NCBI GenBank assembly: GCA_021234155.1
Contig: JAJEKV010000125.1
Coordinates: forward strand, 1,520,475-1,584,474
Direction: 5' to 3'
Origin: Isoetes taiwanensis
Lineage: Eukaryota > Streptophyta > Lycopodiopsida > Isoetales > Isoetaceae
Length of the DNA stretch: 64,000 nucleotides
The number at the start of each line of letters is the position of its first letter. Position 1 is the first letter of the stretch. The notes beneath the pieces were generated by a model. It was not told the DNA's origin and did not search any database. It was given only the letters and a program-made list of their open reading frames with translations. Below, one piece after another: positions 1-8,379 of the stretch. The position numbers were made by a program, and so were the translations under genes.

Positions 1-479
1 AAGTGTCGTTTATACAGATTGAGAGTATCCACCTCCTCGGAAATGAAAGCAAGCCTTATCTTGTGCATGGAAAAACGCCGCATTGCAAGAACAATTGATG
101 CCGCATGCCCGGAACATGAAGTGGACCGCTAATACCTCCAATAGGCTCGCAAATGTAGCAAAATAGTCAACTTTAGAGATCCTGATTCATTATACCGCTT
201 CTTCCACATGAAGAAAGGGGTTAACAGGGTAATGTAAATTGCTAGAATTGCAATTGTCCATACACCTCGTTGTTTTGGCGAGACCGTATGAACCACAAAT
301 TGTTGGCAAATCACAAGTCCGATTTGCGAAAACCGATCCCGATCTAACCAATACCCGGATAAACAAGGCCCTTGATCCGATCATCCGCCCTTTTAGGCCA
401 TCTCCCGGATCCCGGCTTCGCCCACATCATTTGTGTTGGTGGGTCATAACCCCAAGAGTCCGCCCGCCATGCTTCCGGT
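1..479. other. No gene recognised
   Basis: I see no supported coding region, RNA gene or clear repeat here. Short open frames exist on both strands but none resembles a family I know. Base composition becomes GC-richer towards the right edge, where the palindrome-rich block begins. Confidence 0.5.
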
Positions 480-806
480 TCGGGTTCGCCGAACGACCGG
501 ACGGGCCCTTCGCTGAAAACTCCCCTCCTCGACACGACCGCGGACACAACGTGCGACTCCGCCGATCCCGACACAGGGTTCGCCCAGCGAACCCGTGGGG
601 TTCCTGATACTGCATCGCACCCACTTCATGCGTCATCGATCCACTGCCACCGACAAGCATCCGGTTTGGGTTCTTCCAACCCGCAGAAGAATGCCACGCA
701 GCGACATATACCGCCGAACCACCATGCCACATCCCATGCGGGTTCGCCTGGAAATCCACGGGTTCGCCCAAAAGCGAATTTATGGGGTTCACCTGGGCGA
801 ACCCGC
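480..806. repeat. Cluster of GGGTTCGCC / GGCGAACCC inverted motifs
   Basis: The motif GGGTTCGCC and its reverse complement recur at short spacing and fold locally. GTTCG/CGAAC pairs at 484-488/490-494. GGGTTCGC/GCGAACCC forms an 8-bp stem with a 3-nt loop at 576-583/587-594. GGGTT/AACCC pairs at 668-672/678-682. An 11-bp arm GCGGGTTCGCC at 738-748 pairs with 796-806, and a second direct copy of CGGGTTCGCC lies at 759-768. No protein family fits the open frames crossing this block, so I treat it as non-coding repeat. It passes into the hairpin array that starts near 1 kb. Confidence 0.6.
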
Positions 807-1016
807 TTGGCATGTTGACTCAATTTCGGGAGCCAATAAAGTGGGCCAAATATTGCTAATGTTACACGGGCAAAAATTTTTCCTTAGAAATAATCCCTGC
901 CCGTGACTAGCTACCACCCACACCTTGGATCTCGGATCCCCCGCGCTAGTCTTATCGGCTTGCTGCTACGGGATTGCTCCCACAAGCCCGGATTCCTGTA
1001 TAGGATCCCCCAGAGT

Positions 1017-1830
1017 TCAACACCTTTCAGATGCTTCACTCTGAACGATCCTTTGCAGTAACCAACTGCTCTGATCCGTTTACACAGCCTTGGCTGCAAT
1101 CAAAACCTTATGGTTCTAGTGTTGGTCTCGGCTCCTGGCAGAATCACACTGCCCTGGGCCACACTATCAAACCCGAATTCTAGATCCTACTCCAGGCCCA
1201 GCTCTCAAGAGCAATCCGGATTCTTTCAAAGAATCCCCTCGGATCGTCACCGGCTGGTTTCTCACCCAGAACAATCCTTAGCAGTATCAATCTGCCTTAG
1301 GATCGTCTAAACACAGCCTTAGGCTGCAATCTCGACCCTATGGGTCAATCCCTTGGATCAGACCAGGACCAATCACAGCAGAATCGGCTTTATCAAGCCT
1401 TCTGATCCGATCCTAATTCATTCATGGGCAGTATTAATCTGCTCTAGGATTCTTACCACAGCCCCGGGCTGCAAATCCGACCCTCTGGGTCTGGCTTAAT
1501 CCGGCTATTGGCAGTAGCAGACTGCCTCAAAGCCCCACTATTAGATTCGGATTCCAATTCCGACCTTATAGCCTGATCTATGAATCATACAGCAATTGGT
1601 TAAGGCAGAATTCGTTTCCAGTCTCAAGAACCCGGTTCCACCCTGCTGCACGAATTCCATCTCTGGGCTTTATAGAACTCTTGTCTGAGTTCACAAGCAG
1701 TTCTGCATGCTTGAATCCGGCCAGATCAGGCCCTTGTTCCATCCCAGTCTGCCCTCTAGAGCTTCAGTTAGAGATCTGGCAGGCCCGCTCCCATGCACGA
1801 GCCTGTTTCTCTGATTCTACATCAGATCAA
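1017..1830. repeat. Dense array of short perfect palindromes (hairpins)
   Basis: More than fifteen short inverted repeats stand nearly end to end. Examples (arm positions): TTCAG/CTGAA 1026-1030/1041-1045; GCAGT/ACTGC 1055-1059/1065-1069; CAGCC/GGCTG 1085-1089/1092-1096; GGCAG/CTGCC 1137-1141/1149-1153; GCTCT/AGAGC 1201-1205/1208-1212; GGATTCTTT/AAAGAATCC, 9 bp, 1218-1226/1228-1236; CAGCCT/AGGCTG 1314-1319/1321-1326; GACCC/GGGTC 1334-1338/1342-1346; GGATCAGA/TCTGATCC 1355-1362/1401-1408 enclosing GGCTT/AAGCC; CAGCCC/GGGCTG 1459-1464/1466-1471; GGCAGT/ACTGCC 1510-1515/1521-1526; GAACC/GGTTC 1628-1632/1634-1638; GAACTC/GAGTTC 1675-1680/1687-1692; CAAGCA/TGCTTG 1694-1699/1708-1713; TCTGAT/ATCAGA 1810-1815/1821-1826. 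No long open frame covers the block. Function is unknown. Confidence 0.75.
1047..1491. repeat. Three diverged tandem units inside the hairpin array
   Basis: The same succession of hairpins appears three times, at about 1047-1115, 1271-1346 and 1409-1491. Each unit has a GCAG...CTGC hairpin, in units 2 and 3 enclosed by an ATCCT.../...AGGAT outer pair, then an 'aca' CAGCC..GGCTG 'ca(a)at' hairpin, then an ACC..GGT hairpin (AACC/GGTT, GACCC/GGGTC, GACCC/GGGTC). The CAGCC hairpin reads CAGCCTTGGCTG, CAGCCTTAGGCTG and CAGCCCCGGGCTG, so the T:A pair in unit 2 is C:G in unit 3. Loops differ far more than stems. Confidence 0.6.
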
Positions 1831-1889
1831 AAGACCCATCCAATCAGTTAACGCCACGTGTATCTTTAAAATATCCTTAAAACCATAGC

Positions 1890-1968
1890 TAACATTTAAA
1901 CTTACATATTAATGTCATTGACCCCCTAGTGCCTATGCCACACATTAATATGTAATATACTAATGTTA
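1890..1968. repeat. 79-nt imperfect hairpin
   Basis: A perfect 14-bp arm TTACATATTAATGT (1902-1915) is the reverse complement of 1942-1955, with a 26-nt loop. Outside it, TAACATT (1890-1896) pairs with AATGTTA (1962-1968) across small internal bulges. It is much more AT-rich than the hairpins to its left. It could be a small foldback element or a structured transcript; the sequence does not decide. Confidence 0.55.
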
Positions 1969-2520
1969 ACCATGCAACCATTCAGGTCTACTGCCCTGAC
2001 AAATCCGGCTAACTCTTACCGATATTAGTGTCCCCTAGCGAACCATTACCCGCCGCTAGCCATTAATTCCTTTTACCCCGCATCCCGTCACCGTAGACTG
2101 ATTACAGTCAACACGGCCCATTAGATCACAACTGCCTGGCAATCGCGACCAATAGTACCCCCGTGCTCATGGACATCCGTCAAGGGCCCGATTCCGGCTA
2201 TGCCCTTGGGAGCACCTGTAACAGCTAACCAGATATGTAATTTTAGGGTTATTACGGTCCATCCTCCGACTCTCGCGCAATCCTCTTGGCCCTTTGGGTG
2301 CCTTCTGCCCTTCGGAACACATATTTAATTTGCTAGTCGTTGACGTCCTCGTGGTAAATCTACTTGCAAAAGTTCCTTGGCATCTCAAACTTCTTCGATA
2401 TGTAACAATCGTCGAAATAAACTTAGAGATTGCCTTGTTCTTAGCTTCGAGAATTATGTAAGTAAATGTCTTGCACCTGTTTTTATTCCCATGGCCTCTT
2501 GATGTTTGTAGACATTAAAG
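1969..2520. other. No gene recognised; two further small hairpins
   Basis: TCAGG/CCTGA pairs at 1982-1986/1995-1999 and GACTG/CAGTC at 2097-2101/2106-2110, continuing the palindrome theme at lower density. Nothing coding is recognisable on either strand. Confidence 0.45.
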
Positions 2521-2523
2521 AAT

Positions 2524-2886
2524 CTATACTATTCTATTCGCAGGAGACCAATCCCATTCAAATTGGTCCTCATCCACGTGGTTGTTAACCTCCTTGAGAT
2601 CATCAGCACAATGCCCTAGGCCTCTCATGAGTGCACCCTCTTCGAGGTCAATTGCCTTTGCTCCAGCCTTCCCAGCTACTTGCATGATCTCCCGCAGTCT
2701 TAGTATCTCACAGCTTCATTCTCCGGCCCTGCGAGTATGCGCCTTAGCGCGGACACTCTTGTCCTCCACGATGTTCACAAATGCCTTGCGGAGATCAAAT
2801 TCCATAGCAGGCGTAGGAGTTCTGGCATTGTTAGGTCCAGGTTCATGGATTTTGGCGTTGTTGGGTCCGGCACAACCGTCAGCCAT
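2524..2886 (-). pseudogene. 121-codon reading frame interrupted by one in-frame TGA
   Basis: Reading the minus strand from an ATG at 2886 (context GGCATGGCT) gives a coherent frame to a TAG at 2524-2526, broken only by a TGA at codon 57 (2716-2718). The N-terminus carries two GPNNA motifs, followed by a charged, probably helical stretch (DLRKAFVNIVEDKSVRAKAH) and, after the stop, REIMQVAGKAGAKAIDLEEG and an acidic, aromatic C-terminus (DEDQFEWDWSP). The low-complexity start and helical body would suit a retroelement gag-like protein or an unknown plant gene; I cannot name the family. The single stop suggests recent decay, an intron I cannot place, or a base error. Confidence 0.4.
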
Positions 2887-2899
2887 GCCTTGTTGTTAA

Positions 2900-4387
2900 T
2901 GGTTGTTTTTAGTGTGAGGCCATTGTTAATGCTTTGAACTAGAAGTTGCAAAGAAAGCAAACACATACACAAATAAAGATTAGAAGTTTTAAACAAAAAA
3001 TGAAAATAAAGATCAAACGACCAATCAAAACATATGAATATAAGAGAAATCAGTACAAGCAAGTCAAATACGAGCCATTCAAATTAACGCGAATATAAGC
3101 CATAGTTAATTTCCATTTAAGTCATTCTTTCTAAAGTTCATTCTGTAAATAATGAACTGTGCCACTTTACTATGAGCAAGCCGTGCACTCTCATCACAAA
3201 TCTCAGGCCTACCTGTGAACTTGAAGGTTTTCAAGATACTAGAAGAACCATGCGGTCCCCATACCCATCAAATTGTTGTTGCAAGTTAACAAAACTCCTT
3301 TTATCCCCCTCCCCCCCACCCTCCCCCTCCCCCGGCGGTCGACCCCCACAAAAGAAAACAAGTCAGAATGTATGATGGCGAATTTTCCCACATCCTAGGA
3401 CTTTGGAAGTTTGGAGCTTTGTTTCCTTACTTTTGTTGCATCATAGTTAGTTTGTGTTCTTAAAGTCTCTTGCGTGTCACCTTCTATACTTGTTCTCTTG
3501 CAGCTAAAGGTTATAAGATAATTGCTTTTGTTGGAGGGTTTTGGGATGTTAGCTTGGTTATATGGGAATTGCTTTTTTGGGGGTTTTAGGATGTCAAATT
3601 GTTAAACCTTCTGTCTTCAGCTTTTGGCTTTCACTTATTTCCTTCTAATAAATGCAGAATTTCAGCTTTATACATGTTCAACTCTGAATATTTAGTCTCA
3701 GCTTTGGAGTTGTACTTAACTAGGCTCTAGAAGCGTAATTTACCTGCATTTCAAGATAAGCAAATAAATATGCTTCGTGATGCTAGTAAGGTTCCCTCTA
3801 GAGTATTTAAGTCTAGTTTCTCCTCTTTTATCCCTATCAACAACTTTCAAATCTCTCTCGTTAGGTCACTTGTCCCACACTCCCAGCTTTTGGATGTCCG
3901 TTTTTAGCCATCCTTCTCTCAAGTTTTTTCTTATTTGCTCACGTGTCCTATGCTTTCTTTTTCTCTACAACCATATATGCTTATTGTTTGGTGGAGGCTG
4001 TCTTTTGTTAGTCTTGTCTAGTCTTAAGTGTCCTGAGAATCCTTAGTGAGTAATTAGGTGTTATATTGTTTGGTGGCCTTTATGCATCTTGGTTGTCCTT
4101 CGTGCACGTGATCTTGTTTTGGTAGTCGTAATGCTCATTATTCATTTTTTTCTAACTATCTAGGTGGTGAATGTCGTCGATCTGCACTTTGGGTTGTGGT
4201 CCCTGTAGAATGGTCCTCGTGTACCACCCTTATTGTATTTTCATCATCTGCCTCTGAGCCTCCTCCAGTTGATCGCTTGTCTCACCCGCCCATCCTTTCG
4301 ACCCATACTTTGTTTTGTCAATTACGTTCTGCCTTGTTTTTGCATCTCTTCTTTTTATTGTCCTTTGTTAATTTTTAGTCCTCTTGA
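2900..4387. other. No gene recognised; pyrimidine-rich intergenic sequence
   Basis: Several short frames exist, notably at 3777-4046 (+), but they are low-complexity Leu/Ser/Phe-rich translations of TC-rich DNA without recognisable domains. Apart from the C-tract at about 3.3 kb I see nothing to annotate. Confidence 0.45.
3305..3333 (-). other. G-quadruplex-forming tract (minus strand)
   Basis: Five C-runs (5, 7, 3, 5 and 5 bases) are separated by single bases on the plus strand. The minus strand therefore holds five G-runs with one-base spacers, which meets the standard G-quadruplex pattern. No gene start is evident nearby. Confidence 0.55.
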
Positions 4388-4470
4388 GGCTTTGCTTGTT
4401 GTTAGTTTTTCCATATAGTATAGTGGCTTTGCTCGTTGTTAGTTTTTCCATATAGTATAGTATAGTATAG
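4388..4470. repeat. 37-bp tandem duplication ending in a TATAG microsatellite
   Basis: A unit beginning GGCTTTGCT(T/C)GTTGTTAG occurs at 4388 and again at 4425, both running into TATAGTATAG; the second copy has expanded to several TATAG units. It abuts the target site of the LINE pair that follows. Confidence 0.7.
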
Positions 4471-4480
4471 GAACCTATGC

Positions 4481-5175
4481 TTTTTTTTTTTTGAAGAACT
4501 GTGTCATCAATATATTAAAAGAATGGTAATGTTACAAAGCAAGTGAGGAGGAAGGAGAACTGCCCCAAAGAGACAGCGATACCTCGACACTCCACAATAA
4601 ACTCACAAAAAAACTGCAACTCTACTGCTGTACAAACCGACCATCACCATCTACAACACCCAAGAAGTCCCTAAAATGGCAAACTTCCGCTTACTAATCC
4701 CGGAACACCGTAAAGCTTTGAAATAGCTTGTACCTAAGTCGAATCGAGAGGCCGCAGTCGCCAATCCCCGAAAGATCCACAACCGCCGCCAAATCAACAA
4801 CACCAACCAAGCCACGCGACGGATGTAGGCTTTTGCCGCCGCAAGAGCCGCCAAGCACCGTGATACATGAAGCAAAGAATCGCCGGCTAGTCAATCTCAC
4901 CAAAAGCAGCCCCCACCCAATCCCGTGCAGCGCAAAAGTGAGGGCATAAAACCGCATAATGCTCCACGCGGTCTCACGATGAAGGCCACAACAAGGGCAA
5001 AGAGGGCTCACACCCTACTAAACCCGACTCTGGGACATTCACCGACATAGGCGGTGCACCACGCCACGAGCACCCTAACCTTCTGGGGGGAAGTGAGCTC
5101 CATGTCCACGCCCAAACCGAAAAGTGCCATCGAGAACCCTAAGTGCAGAGACCACTTGCCCGGATCCTGACCAAA
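4481..5175 (-). mobile_element. 5'-truncated L1-like LINE (C-terminal end only)
   Basis: The element lies on the minus strand, with its poly(A) tail seen as a T-run at 4481-4492. Frames from 5011 to 4651 show the C-terminal part of a LINE ORF2: a degenerate CCHC-type cluster (CPCC..HRETAWSIM) like the zf-RVT domain downstream of reverse transcriptase, then a C-terminal RLRYKLFQSFT motif. The same RLRYKL ending occurs in the larger neighbour element (RLRYKLYLSYT), so both belong to one family. Flanking copies of AACCTATGC plus T-run at 4472 and 5174 look like target-site duplications. Stops and frameshifts show it is dead. Confidence 0.7.
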
Positions 5176-5182
5176 CCTATGC

Positions 5183-7692
5183 TTTTTTTTTATTTTTTTT
5201 TGAAAAGATCAAATTAACTAATATTAATTCAGAATAAATACAAGATCATGAGATATTAGGGTACTCCTCGCCCACACTAGAGTGAGTACCCACCTAACAT
5301 GTGTACCTATCTATGACTCATGACACAAATCACCCCGATCTTTGGCAATGTGGAGGGTTCTTTCCCAGCACCCGCCTTTGAACTGCTTCTTTCCGAGGGG
5401 ACGCTGTGTAAGAAAGATATAGTTTGTACCTCAACCGTGGGACCAAAGCCTCAGTCTGCATCTCCGCATTCCTGAACACCTTCATGCGTCGTCGCTTCCA
5501 AATGAGCCACAACAACCAGGCTTTACACAAATGAAAGGCCAGACTCTGAAGCTGGGACCACCTGTTGGGTACACCCCCCCAAAAGAACCTCTTGACTTCT
5601 GAGAGCCAGGTGTGGAAGAGGCGCGGACCCACCGCCATGCCTACCGGATATTTGAGCAAAGAAACATGCAATGTTCCGGGTCTCTACAATGTGCAAACAC
5701 ATAGGACACGTGTCGCCGATCCATGGGGTTGATCCTGTGGAACCCACGTTCACCCTTAGAGGCCATATAAATATGAGTCGAGCATAGGACCGGACTTCGC
5801 CACTATGACCCCGCCACCATGGGACGGCTTCCCCTCCACCAATTAAGGTGCCGACGCCCACCCCACCGTATGTCCTCGCACATACCGACGCCGAGATGTC
5901 GATGCGAACGGATACCCAAAAGCCTAGAGCATGTGCCCTCGCGATCGCGTTAATGCCAAGGAAATGGGACACGCATCATGGGCATGGGGTCAATCTACCG
6001 CCACAATGCCGAGCACTTACGTCCAATTCATGAGGCGGCCGTAGCAAGGGAGAATGTATCCAAAGAACTCCTTCGTGTTTAACTGATTCCTCTCATCGGC
6101 TGCGGAAGAGGAACGAATCATCGGTAGCATTGACTCCCAATCTGGCTGCGACCGGTCACGCCATCCTCCACCCCTCCATAACACCCACCTCCACTGCGAG
6201 AAGTCAACAATCTGCGAGGGCCTCCGCCACGATGGTAAAGAGGAAGGGCCAAAGGGCATCCTCGGCGAACTCCACGCCCACACTAAATATTGAGATGGCT
6301 CGCCGTGACACAGGAGGGTGGCTCTGGCGGACATTAAGAGCTTCATAGCCACTGCCGTAAAGCTCTCCCCACATCCAAAGGCTAACATCATCCTTTTCAA
6401 GAACGCCCACCGAACACTATCATAGGCCTTTGCGAAGTCCACCAAAGTACACACCGGCCGACTGCTTTTCGCCCGGTGAATGCCCTCAATGCCGGCGCTA
6501 CATTGCTAAGAATCACCTGCGCCCGAATGAAGCCCGCATGACGCATGCGACTAATAGTCTCCTTCAGGACAACTTGCAATCTAAGCGAAAATGCCTTCGC
6601 AATAATTTTCTATATTGCCGGCGCCGAGCGTGATGGGGCTAATCGAAAATGACAGATAGCTCCTTCACCTTCGGTATCAATGAGATGCGAAGCCGGCGTT
6701 GAGTCTATAGTCCAACGCTTACGGCCGTCAGCGGATCTTGAGGTCCGCAACACCGAAATTCCCCACCCAACCCCAATATTCTTGGAAGAACTTCGACCGA
6801 ATGCCCGCCCGCACTGTGGCACTTATGGGGGGCTAAGGCACCCGGCAAGCCTCCTCAAGCTCCCCGCTTTGTAAAGCGGTGCCGCAACACCTACGCCCTA
6901 TCTGTGACACCTTGCATGACACTTTCTTCGAGCACAATTTCCTCCATTATGTGCGTAGGGGTATCTCTTTTCTGAAAAAACTAAGTCTTTGAAAAGTAGC
7001 ATGTTTGATGTCCACCGCGAATGCAGAATCGACCATCGACCAATGCCGGTGACGACATTGAGGCATATTTCTTTCCGCGTGCGGCCTTGAAGAATATTCA
7101 AGAATTAGTGTCCCCTTCCAGCACCGGTGATCCCTGCCACCCTTGCCCCTCCAGTGCCCTCCCGATTCATCTGCTGCAATGTGGCGCAAAATCTCATTCT
7201 CCTGCACCCCATCAGACGGCTGAGACCTAAGGGCTTCCAATTCACGATACAACGCCTCTAATACCTCCCTCTCTTGCCGTGCTCTCCGACTTCCCCACGA
7301 CTTGGTGAATGCCTTGACCTCAGCTAAGGCCTTCACCATTCTCGCCATCCCGAAATTATCCCGAAAGGCAAGAGAAATCAGCATCCTTCAGGTAGGCGGT
7401 ATTTAACTTGAACACAGTGCGGCTCGACCTGGCTGCAGTCGCTCCCTAGGAGATTAACTGAGGAAAATCGTCAGAGACCGCGGTAGACAAAATGTTCTTC
7501 CGCCTGAGCTGAGGCGCCTGGTCCGCTGCTAGGGTATTAGCATAGCACCTGTCGTGTCGAGCATACGCCCGACAGGCCCCCGTCCACTGATTACATCACG
7601 TAAATGTAGAGTCGCCCGCCGCCTCTACCAGGTGCAAGGAGTCCAGCAACATCACCCACTGCTGCCGCTCTAAATCCTGCACGACTTCCGCT
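5183..7692 (-). mobile_element. L1-like LINE, 5'-truncated and decayed
   Basis: A minus-strand non-LTR retrotransposon of about 2.5 kb with its A-tail on the left (T-run 5183-5200). In minus-strand order, 7.69-7.39 kb shows the end of the endonuclease domain (LLDSLHLVEAAGDSTFT, then SDDFPQL) and the following FKLNTAYLKD linker. 7384-6947 is the helical connector with ALAEVKAFTKSWGSRRARQE. 6.82-6.1 kb is reverse transcriptase, and 5.97-5.33 kb carries a zf-RVT cluster (CPMC..VET) and the C-terminal RLRYKLYLSYT. Many frameshifts and stops. The 5' end stops mid-endonuclease at 7692, the usual result of incomplete reverse transcription. Confidence 0.85.
6017..6822 (-). pseudogene. Reverse-transcriptase domain of the LINE (frameshifted)
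   Basis: RT blocks can be read in three frames in the expected order: the LIPKVKELS-like fingers block near 6.66 kb; LKETISRMRHAGFIRAQ then FTGRK near 6.5 kb; LVDFAKAYDSVRWAFLKRM at about 6.45-6.39 kb, which holds the first catalytic aspartate; a block resembling GCPLAPFLF near 6.25 kb, here degraded to EDALWPFLFTIVAEAL; and ATDDSFLF near 6.12 kb, where YADD is expected. Loss of the Tyr and the frameshifts between blocks make it non-functional. Confidence 0.8.
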
Positions 7693-7926
7693 CCTATGCT
7701 TTTTTATTTTGTCCAAAATCCAGAAAGCCAATAATCTGTGGCCATTGGCTAATGATATATAAATCATATTTCAACAGATAGACAATCAGATAGTGTAACT
7801 CTGGGCAAAATCCTGCACGACTTCCGCTCCTATGCTTTTTTATTTTGTCCAAAATCCAGAAAGCCAATAATCTGTGGCCATTGGCTAATGATATATAAAT
7901 CACAATCAGATAGTGTAACTCTGGGC
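7672..7926. repeat. Tandem duplication (about 135 and 120 bp) that includes the LINE edge
   Basis: Sequence from AAATCCTGCACGACTTCC to GTGTAACTCTGGGC occurs at 7672-7806 and again at 7807-7926. The second copy lacks about 15 bases (TATTTCAACAGATAG region). Each copy begins with about 20 bp of the LINE 5' end, then the target CCTATGCTTTTTTATTTTG and single-copy flank. The duplication is therefore younger than the LINE insertion. Confidence 0.8.
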
Positions 7927-8045
7927 AATCTCGAACTCAAGATATAGATGTTCTAGAACTAGGGTGTTACCAATAGACCCTCTAAGATGCCTGGTTGCAT
8001 GCAACTCATTAGGACACCTTGCTTACATGTCCACCTTTGTATAGT

Positions 8046-8155
8046 GGAAAGGAACAAGGGGACCCCTTTCTGGTGTAGCCAGTGGGGTCCCACAATAGGC
8101 AGCAGCTGCGAGTCGGTCACTAGCTACACCGAAAAGGGGGACCCTTGTCCTTTCC
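8046..8155. repeat. Inverted repeat with about 33-bp arms (foldback, MITE-like)
   Basis: The left arm at 8046-8079 (GGAAAGGAACAAGGGGACC...GGTGTAGC) is matched in reverse complement by 8123-8155 with a few mismatches, around a 43-nt spacer that contains GGCAGCAGCTGC. I do not see a clear target-site duplication. No coding capacity. Confidence 0.6.
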
Positions 8156-8379
8156 CCTCAACATAGAAACATGGGAGCAATTTTTTGCCCCCCTTTTCCC
8201 CTGCTGCATCATTCCGTTCAGGCGCACAGGGCGGCCGCCTTGACCTTCGCATGTGTTCCTACTAGAATGGCCAAGGCGCTGGCTTGGCCATAGAGCATTC
8301 AAGGTTTTGTTTGCAATTTTTGAGGTTTGAAGCCAAATGCTACATGTTTTTCCTTGTTTCAAGCGTTTTTCAAGGATTA

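Noticed and set aside
738-770. tRNA T-arm-like GGTTCG sequences
   Set aside because: The words are part of an inverted-motif cluster and no acceptor, D or anticodon arms can be folded around them.
427-813. 128-codon minus-strand frame
   Set aside because: It runs through the palindromic GGGTTCGCC cluster; its GEP-type repeats mirror the motif and no domain is present.
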